Positions 59,065-64,000 of a stretch of DNA of 64,000 nt are shown here, one piece after another. This DNA is from Neomicrococcus aestuarii. Lineage in GTDB: Bacteria > Actinomycetota > Actinomycetes > Actinomycetales > Micrococcaceae. The notes under the pieces were generated by a model. It searched no databases, was not told the origin of the DNA, and worked only from the letters and a program-made list of their open reading frames with translations. Position 1 is the first letter of the stretch. Each line of letters starts with the position of its first letter. Location: NCBI RefSeq assembly GCF_014201135.1, contig NZ_JACHDR010000001.1, forward strand, positions 1,550,001-1,614,000, read 5' to 3'. The translations under genes and the position numbers were made by a program.

Positions 59065-59979
59065 TTAGGAAATCTCGCGGCGGTACGGCGGGTTAGCGCC
59101 CGCGCGGGACACCGTGATGGCCGCGGCTTTAGCTGCGAAGTCAATAACGTCGTTGACCGTGTTGGAGTCGATCGCGCGCAGCTTGTCACGCTGAGCGGCG
59201 CCCACGAGTTCGCGCTCAACCAGTGCGGAGATCAGCGCGGACATGAAGGAGTCGCCGGCACCCACGGTGTCTTCAACCTCAACGGCAACCGCGTTGGCGC
59301 GGGCTTCTCCCCCGGCCACAACGGCCCACGGGCCACCGCTGCCGTACGTCACACACACGAGCGCGGCACCGAGTTCGCGCCACGCTTTGGCGGTGTCGCG
59401 GGCATCGCGGTCCGGGTAGAGCCACTCGAGATCAGAGTCCGAAGCGCGGACCACATCAGACATGCTCACGATGTGCTCGATCTTGGCGATCGCAGCGTCT
59501 TTGTCATCGATGAGGGCAGAGCGAACGTTGGGGTCGTAAGAGATGGTGGCGTGACCGCGAGCGCGCTCGACCGCGTCGATAACGGCCGCGGCCCCTGGGT
59601 CTAAAAAGGAACCGATGGAACCCACATGCAGAACTTGGGCTTCTTCAAGCGCAGTGGCGGCCTCGCCCTCGAGTGGCTGAAGATCCCAAGAAATATCAAA
59701 GGAATAGGTGGCCGAACCGGCAGGATCCAGCTGCCCCTTAGCGGTGGAAGTCTCGCGCTCAGTGCGCGGAGCTAGCTCCACCACGGAGTTGTCGCGCAAG
59801 TGCCGGTGGATCATGTCACCGTATTCGTCCTGACCATATTGGCCCACGAACCCAACCGAGTGACCCAAACGGGCAAGGCCGACGGCAACGTTCATGGGGC
59901 TACCGCCCACGTATGCCTCAGGCGCTGAAATGCCTCCGGACAATACGTCCACCAGGGCTTCTCCGATGACCAGCAGCAT
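59065..59979 (-). CDS. PfkB-family carbohydrate kinase (fructokinase-like)
   Basis: A 304-residue ribokinase-fold sugar kinase. MLLVIGEALVDVL at the start, the substrate-binding YVGGSPMNVAVGLARLG near residue 30 (PfkB signature 1), and the ATP/anion-hole signature DTVGAGDSFMSAL near residue 245 with the catalytic Asp. Most like fructokinases. ATG 59979 has AAGGAA some eleven bases ahead. It is cut off from the transporter operon by the regulatory region, and no sugar transporter adjoins it. Confidence 0.88.
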   Translation of the reverse strand: MLLVIGEALVDVLSGGISAPEAYVGGSPMNVAVGLARLGHSVGFVGQYGQDEYGDMIHRHLRDNSVVELAPRTERETSTAKGQLDPAGSATYSFDISWDLQPLEGEAATALEEAQVLHVGSIGSFLDPGAAAVIDAVERARGHATISYDPNVRSALIDDKDAAIAKIEHIVSMSDVVRASDSDLEWLYPDRDARDTAKAWRELGAALVCVTYGSGGPWAVVAGGEARANAVAVEVEDTVGAGDSFMSALISALVERELVGAAQRDKLRAIDSNTVNDVIDFAAKAAAITVSRAGANPPYRREIS

Positions 59980-60052
59980 AATGTTGGGGTTCCTTCGCAA
60001 ATCAGCTTGTGCTTTTTAATCCTACCGAGCCTCTAGTGCATGCCGCACCAGA

Positions 60053-60295
60053 TTATTTAGCACTCCACCGTTGCCACGCCGCTTGTCGTGAGGTTCCCGC
60101 AACCTGGGCTACAGCAGCCCATGATCCGTTCTCCGCCAAGGTGCGCGCCGATTCGCCGAGGGACTCACCAATTTTTGCTTGGAGTCGCAACAGCGCCTGA
60201 AACGCCTCGATGTCTGGGACGCTCGCCAAGTCGCCCAAGAGCGATTCGGCTTGAGCTTCAATTCCAGCGACGTCGATGGATTCAGATGAGTTCAC
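60053..60295 (-). CDS. Small protein with HTH-like C-terminus
   Basis: An 80-residue acidic protein. The second half, GSWAAVAQVAGTSRQAAWQRW, is a helix-turn-helix pattern common in short actinobacterial proteins of unknown function; the first half is a predicted amphipathic helical region. GTG at 60295 is the only possible start, and GGGGAG abuts it directly, closer than ideal. It may be a DNA-binding accessory protein; no partner is evident. Confidence 0.55.
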   Translation of the reverse strand: MNSSESIDVAGIEAQAESLLGDLASVPDIEAFQALLRLQAKIGESLGESARTLAENGSWAAVAQVAGTSRQAAWQRWSAK

Positions 60296-60348
60296 CTCCC
60301 CATTCTTTCATCACCAGCACGCCGTCGCGACCATGACAGCGCAACGCA

Positions 60349-60365
60349 CGCTGCGTCGTCGTACT
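60349..60365 (-). repeat. Dispersed 17-bp word, copy 17 (one mismatch)
   Basis: CGCTGCGTCGTCGTACT, intergenic, ending on the stop codon of the molybdopterin oxidoreductase gene. Confidence 0.75.
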
Positions 60366-61939
60366 TACTGAATACTGAACTGCAAGCGATGCCAGCCGGA
60401 GGAACCATCCGGGGCGGGGGGCGCAACCTCATCAGCTTGGAGCTCACCGTTCGCATCGGTGGCCCGGACGGTCGCGGAATGGCTGCCAGAGGTGGCGTCA
60501 TTCCACTCGTAGCGCCACTGCCGCCACGTGTCCGCGGAAACGTTGGAGGACAGCTCCGCCTCCTGCCACGGGCCGTCGTCGATGCGCAGTTCCACGCGAG
60601 CAATGCCCGTGGTTTGCGCCCACGCGGTCCCGCCGAACACCACTTTTCCCGCGGGGAGGTTCGCGAAAGAGCGCGGGGTTTCAATGCGGGAGGACATCTT
60701 GATGGGGCCGCGCTCAGACCACCCACGCGTGGTCCAGTATGCGGTCTTGTCCTGGAACCTCGTGACTTCGAGATCCACCACCCACTTGGTGGCCGAGACA
60801 TAGCCGTACAGCCCGGGAACCACCATGCGCACGGGGAAACCATGCTCAAGCGGCAGCGGCTCATCATTCATTCCGATCGCCAACAGCGCTTCACGGTTAT
60901 CCGTGAGCACTTCGAGCGGCGTGGACGCACTGAACCCGTCCTGTGAGGTGGACAGCACCATATCTGCCCCGGGCAGCGGAACCGCTTGCTTCAGTAGCTC
61001 CCGCAGCGGGTAGCCGAGCCACTTAGCATTGCCCACCAGATCCCCGCCCACGGGGTTAGAAACGCAGGTCAGCGTCAGGTAGTGCTCCACGAGGTCCTTG
61101 CTCAAGAGCTCGTCGAAGGTGAGCGTGAACTCGTTCTCCACCATGCCGTGGACCTTGAGAACCCACTCTTGCGGGTCGATGCGCGGCACGGAAAGCGCAG
61201 TATCGATGCGGTAGAACTCCTCATTGGGCGTGATGAACCGAGAGACGCCCACGGTGTTCAGGTCCTCGCCCTTCGGGAGCTCAGGCACGGTGACTTTCGC
61301 GGCCGGCAGACCCAGCGCCGAGCGGGCTGCCTCCACCGCGTTACTCGCGCCTCGCAGGGCTTGGGAAGCACCGGCTGCGATCACGCTCAGCACCACCGTT
61401 CCCGCAGTGCCCAGCAGGAAGTGTCGCCGCGCGGCGGCTCGGCTTGAATCGGGTGCGGAAGCGCTGCCGGCTTCCGGCGCCGATGATGATTTTCGAGCCA
61501 AGTGAGTCAGCAGCCTCAAAGCACTAAGACCCAACACGGTGCCCAGAGCAGTGGGAACCAGATCCGTGAGGGTAGTCGACGAGCGCGTCATCACTGACGC
61601 GGCGAGGACTGCCGCCAACAAGAGCACCAGCGCGGATCCGGCCATCATGCTGCGCTTGGCAACCAATCCCACGATGCCTGCGAGCGCGGCGGCCACCACG
61701 CCCAGGGTGATGAACAAGAACAGCTTGTCATTGGTACCGAACAGCCCGATCGCCCAGTCTTTGAGCCAAGCCGGAGTGAAGTCGATAATCGTGGACCCCA
61801 ACGCCACCATGGGCGCGGAAGCGCTCGAGAAAAACCCCGAGATCGCCTGTGCGGTGGTGAAAAGTACTAGCGCCGAGCAGACTCCTGCCACGGCGTACCG
61901 CCACGGGAAACTGGCTCGTGCGCTGTTCGACGTATCCAT
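60365..61939 (-). CDS. Membrane-anchored molybdopterin-dependent oxidoreductase (sulfite oxidase family)
   Basis: A 524-residue protein. Four membrane helices in the first 145 residues are followed by ARRHFLLGTAGTVVLSV near residue 170, a further helix with an RR-like front. The external molybdenum-cofactor domain spans about 230-400, with the cofactor-binding Cys at about 292 (LTCVSNPVGGDLVGNAKW), and ends in a Mo-co dimerisation domain (about 420-524). Probably oxidises or reduces a sulfur compound such as methionine sulfoxide outside the membrane; the acceptor is unknown. Next to sigK/rskA, a common pairing, and preceded by a possible SigK promoter. Confidence 0.88.
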   Translation of the reverse strand: MDTSNSARASFPWRYAVAGVCSALVLFTTAQAISGFFSSASAPMVALGSTIIDFTPAWLKDWAIGLFGTNDKLFLFITLGVVAAALAGIVGLVAKRSMMAGSALVLLLAAVLAASVMTRSSTTLTDLVPTALGTVLGLSALRLLTHLARKSSSAPEAGSASAPDSSRAAARRHFLLGTAGTVVLSVIAAGASQALRGASNAVEAARSALGLPAAKVTVPELPKGEDLNTVGVSRFITPNEEFYRIDTALSVPRIDPQEWVLKVHGMVENEFTLTFDELLSKDLVEHYLTLTCVSNPVGGDLVGNAKWLGYPLRELLKQAVPLPGADMVLSTSQDGFSASTPLEVLTDNREALLAIGMNDEPLPLEHGFPVRMVVPGLYGYVSATKWVVDLEVTRFQDKTAYWTTRGWSERGPIKMSSRIETPRSFANLPAGKVVFGGTAWAQTTGIARVELRIDDGPWQEAELSSNVSADTWRQWRYEWNDATSGSHSATVRATDANGELQADEVAPPAPDGSSGWHRLQFSIQ

Positions 61940-62026
61940 TCCTCATTCACCCCACTGCTTGCCGGCCGCTAGATGTTGACCGCGGCCCCATGATTTCGGA
62001 CCGTTAATTCCAGCCCATTGCCACTA

Positions 62027-62054
62027 GTTCGGAGCCGGTCAGGCTTTAGATTGG
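62027..62054 (-). promoter_or_regulatory. Possible SigK-type promoter for the molybdopterin oxidoreductase
   Basis: On the minus strand CCAATC (62054-62049), 16 bases, CCGAAC (62032-62027). From memory, the mycobacterial SigK consensus is CCATCC-N16-CCGAAT; each hexamer here departs by one or two bases. The site is 88 bases from the start codon. Confidence 0.3.
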
Positions 62055-62093
62055 AGTGCTCTGCCGTGGAGCTGGAATTTGCAGGGCCTTCCA

Positions 62094-62918
62094 CTAGAGC
62101 GCCTGCAAAATGATGGGATCCGAGGTAGGAGCGTCCGATCCCCCGGCCGGTTCAACCGTGATTCCGAAATGGGTGACATCGGACATCGAACCGGAGATCA
62201 TCTTCATGCCCTCAGCCTCCGAAGTATCAAGCATTCCCGCCGGCGTTGCCCCCTCGGCGGAGATCAGCCAGAGCTCATAGCCCTTGTCCTCAGGCAGATC
62301 CGGCATACCGGTGGTGGAAACGGCCATCATCCCGGAAGCCACCGAGTAGGACAGCCTGACAGTTGCACCGTCATCGAGGGTCTGCAACTTCGACTTCATG
62401 TCCGGTGCGCTCAGAATCTGCATCATGCCGTCGCGCTCGGTGGCCAGAGCCGTGGCGCGCTCGTTGAGCGCTTGTTGCTGCTCATTCAGATTCCACGCAA
62501 CCACTCCCAGCCCACCCGCGGTCACGAACAGAACGCTCGCGGCGAGAGCGAAAAACTTTTGGTGCGAGTTTTTCGGGGGCTCAGTTCGGGCTTCAGGCTT
62601 AGTTTGGATTTCGGTCTCGGCTTGGATTTCAGGCTCGGCTGCGGCGGTGGGTTCAGCAGGAACCTGTACGACGCCGGAGATTGCGTTCATGAGGTTGGCC
62701 TTGAGCCGTGCGGGTGGTTCCGTAGGCGTAGTGCCAAGGCTCAAGAGGGCGGCCGTTTCTTGGAACGAATCGAATTCCTGGCGCGCGGTCTCCGATTCTT
62801 CGGCCTGACGCAGTACTTGTTCCCGCTCGGCATCACTGAGCGCGTTGAGAGCGTTCAACGCATTCAAAGAGCTGGGCTCGAAGTCGCTTGATAGCTCGTC
62901 GTTGTTCTTGTCCATCAC
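62094..62918 (-). CDS. Anti-sigma factor (RskA family)
   Basis: A 274-residue single-pass membrane protein. The cytoplasmic N-terminal part (about 1-125), rich in Glu/Gln, should hold SigK; one membrane helix FFALAASVLFVTAGGLGVVAWNL near 125-148; the external RskA C-terminal domain includes MPDLPEDKGYELWLIS and ATPAGMLDTSEAEGMK. RskA-type factors are released by regulated proteolysis in response to envelope or redox cues. Starts inside the sigK stop (ATGA overlap), so the two are made together. Confidence 0.9.
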   Translation of the reverse strand: MMDKNNDELSSDFEPSSLNALNALNALSDAEREQVLRQAEESETARQEFDSFQETAALLSLGTTPTEPPARLKANLMNAISGVVQVPAEPTAAAEPEIQAETEIQTKPEARTEPPKNSHQKFFALAASVLFVTAGGLGVVAWNLNEQQQALNERATALATERDGMMQILSAPDMKSKLQTLDDGATVRLSYSVASGMMAVSTTGMPDLPEDKGYELWLISAEGATPAGMLDTSEAEGMKMISGSMSDVTHFGITVEPAGGSDAPTSDPIILQAL

Positions 62919-63496
62919 GCGACTCCCATCAGATCTCGAAGTTTCTTCATGCCATCCCGTATTCGGGTTTTCACAGTCCCTAAGGGAAGTTGAAGCCTGT
63001 CGGCAACCTCTCCGTAGGTGAGGCCACCAAAATACGCCAGTTGTATGGCCTGACGCTGTGGATCGCTGAGCTGTTTCATAGCGTCCGTCATGCGCTCACT
63101 CTCATCGTGAAGAATCGCGCTGTCTTCCACATCGTCATAGCTCTCTTGAAATTCTTGAATTCCCACCTTGAGATCCCGTTGACGGCTGGCTTGGCTTGCC
63201 CTGATCCTATCGACGGCGCGACGATGCGCAATTGTCAACAGCCAGGTAGCGGCACTGGCTCGTTGGGGATCGAATCGGGCGGCGTTCTGCCACGCTTCAA
63301 CGAAAATTTCCTGAGTGACTTCTTCGCTTTGTGCCTCATCGCGCAAAAGATGCCGCACAAGACCGAAAACTCTGGGAGCAAGGCGGTCATAGAGATGAGC
63401 GAACGCAGCTTCATCCCCTTGTGCCACTTGGGACACAAGAGCTTCCATGCTCGGAGTGAATTCCGACGTTGATTCACTCGATCGATTCGGAATCAT
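62915..63496 (-). CDS. sigK: ECF RNA polymerase sigma factor, SigK-like
   Basis: A 193-residue ECF sigma factor. Region 2 spans about residues 25-95 (DRLAPRVFGLVRHLLRD, SEEVTQEIFVEAWQ, TWLLTIAHRRAVDRIR); region 4 covers 130-190 (LSDPQRQAIQLAYFGGLTYGEVADRLQ then GTVKTRIRDGMKKLR). The call SigK rests on the RskA-type partner and on the flanking fasciclin and molybdopterin genes, as around mycobacterial and other actinobacterial sigK. Note a 63-aa shorter overlap region with no other gene. It probably controls the fasciclin and oxidoreductase genes. Confidence 0.88.
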   Translation of the reverse strand: MIPNRSSESTSEFTPSMEALVSQVAQGDEAAFAHLYDRLAPRVFGLVRHLLRDEAQSEEVTQEIFVEAWQNAARFDPQRASAATWLLTIAHRRAVDRIRASQASRQRDLKVGIQEFQESYDDVEDSAILHDESERMTDAMKQLSDPQRQAIQLAYFGGLTYGEVADRLQLPLGTVKTRIRDGMKKLRDLMGVA

Positions 63497-63540
63497 ACGC
63501 TCAAGGGTCTCATAGCGTTTGGGCCTCTATTCATGCTCAC

Positions 63541-63582
63541 GTCAGCGGCGGACGAATGATTGTTCACCCGTCCGCCACTGAC
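63541..63582 (-). terminator. Terminator after the fasciclin gene
   Basis: GTCAGCGGCGGACG and CGTCCGCCACTGAC arms (one mismatch) with a 14-base loop, between the fasciclin stop and the sigK start. T tract weak. Confidence 0.65.
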
Positions 63583-63605
63583 CTGCCTTCGTACTGAGAG
63601 AGCAA

Positions 63606-64000
63606 TTACTTCTTTGCCGGCGGCATCAGCACCGTGTCCACCAAGTAGACCGTGGCGTTGGCGGTCTGAACACCACCGCAAATGACGCTGGCACCGTTGA
63701 CCATGAGCTTGTCACCACTGCCGCTGATCTTGACGGTGTCCCCTTCGACCGTTTTAAGGTCACCCTTCAAGTCATCGGGTGTGATTTGGCCAGGAACCAC
63801 GTGGTAGGTCAGGACCTTGGTGAGCGTGTCCGCATCATCCGTCACGGCCTTCAAGTCCTTGGCTGGAATCGCAGCGAACGCTTCATCGACGGGAGCGAAC
63901 ACCGTGAACTCGTCACCGTTGAGCGTGTCCACCAAGTTGACGTCCTTGTTGAGCCCACCGGAGACAGCCTTCGTTAGCGTGGTGAGAAGCGGATTGTTCG
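63606..64000 (-). CDS. Fasciclin-domain secreted protein (N-terminus outside window)
   Basis: The frame stays open to the right edge, so the start and signal peptide are missing. The visible 131 residues are the core of a fasciclin (FAS1) domain: LTTLTKAVSGGLNKDVNLVDTLNG (region), FTVFAPVDEAFAAIP, VLTYHVVPGQ and the final NATVYLVDTVLMPPAKK. It closely resembles the MPT70/MPT83 family, whose genes are SigK targets in mycobacteria. It lies just upstream of sigK on the same strand, with a terminator hairpin between them. Confidence 0.92.
   Translation of the reverse strand, partial: NNPLLTTLTKAVSGGLNKDVNLVDTLNGDEFTVFAPVDEAFAAIPAKDLKAVTDDADTLTKVLTYHVVPGQITPDDLKGDLKTVEGDTVKISGSGDKLMVNGASVICGGVQTANATVYLVDTVLMPPAKK

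Noticed and set aside
63541-63582. GTTCACC near 63562 as another PHO box
   Set aside because: It is the loop of a terminator hairpin and has no second unit at 11-base spacing.

Overview
This window comes from a high-GC Gram-positive chromosome, most likely Micrococcaceae (Actinomycetota). The basis is the gene order tilS-hpt-ftsH-folE-folP-folB-folK-DUF3180-PH-PH-DUF2520-panC, the rRNA leader boxes, the 3.1-kb 23S gene, and actinobacterial families such as DUF3180, zinc-dependent DUF2342-type protease and SigK/RskA. I cannot fix the genus. No prophage, insertion sequence, CRISPR array or tRNA gene was seen.

Layout. 1-2.2 kb: a secreted AMIN-like protein (cut by the left edge), then a minus-strand pair of DUF5058-type membrane proteins, the second carrying an in-frame stop near its start. 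2.8-8.6 kb: a complete rRNA operon on the minus strand (promoter, 16S, tRNA-less spacer, 23S, 5S, two terminator hairpins). 8.9-26.7 kb: a nitronate monooxygenase, then the pantothenate/folate/FtsH/Hpt/TilS locus on the minus strand, interrupted by a plus-strand membrane protein and a DUF222-HNH protein, then a Zn protease and PBP4 (DacB). 26.8-34.5 kb: pyrophosphatase, SatD-like regulator, HAD hydrolase, a choice-of-anchor I secreted protein behind a PHO-box-like array, VOC protein, SerS and a diacylglycerol kinase. 34.8-37.5 kb: metQNI methionine importer. 37.7-43.3 kb: PheA and rhodanese (minus), then amidase, a DRGH nuclease, a protealysin-like M4 protease and its probable inhibitor emfourin (plus). 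43.3-51.6 kb: peptide transporter, cupin, phosphoglucomutase, an unusual gene-free 700 bp, aldehyde dehydrogenase, uracil permease and an APH-type kinase. 51.7-58.9 kb: CoA-ester lyase, then a likely Pho-controlled operon (solute-binding protein, two permeases, ATPase, HAD phosphatase, glycerophosphodiesterase). 59-64 kb: sugar kinase, a small HTH-like protein and a SigK/anti-SigK block with a molybdopterin oxidoreductase and a fasciclin protein (cut by the right edge).

The strongest unexplained signal is a dispersed DNA word, AGCTGCGTCGTCGTACT. I find 17 copies, 12 of them with an exact 12-base core, in both orientations, inside genes in several reading frames and between genes. It behaves as a DNA-level signal rather than as conserved protein. 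Other leads are the protealysin/emfourin/nuclease cluster, two independent PHO-box-like arrays, a palindrome upstream of the SatD-like gene, nested inverted repeats before metQ, and the nonsense codon in the DUF5058 partner gene.
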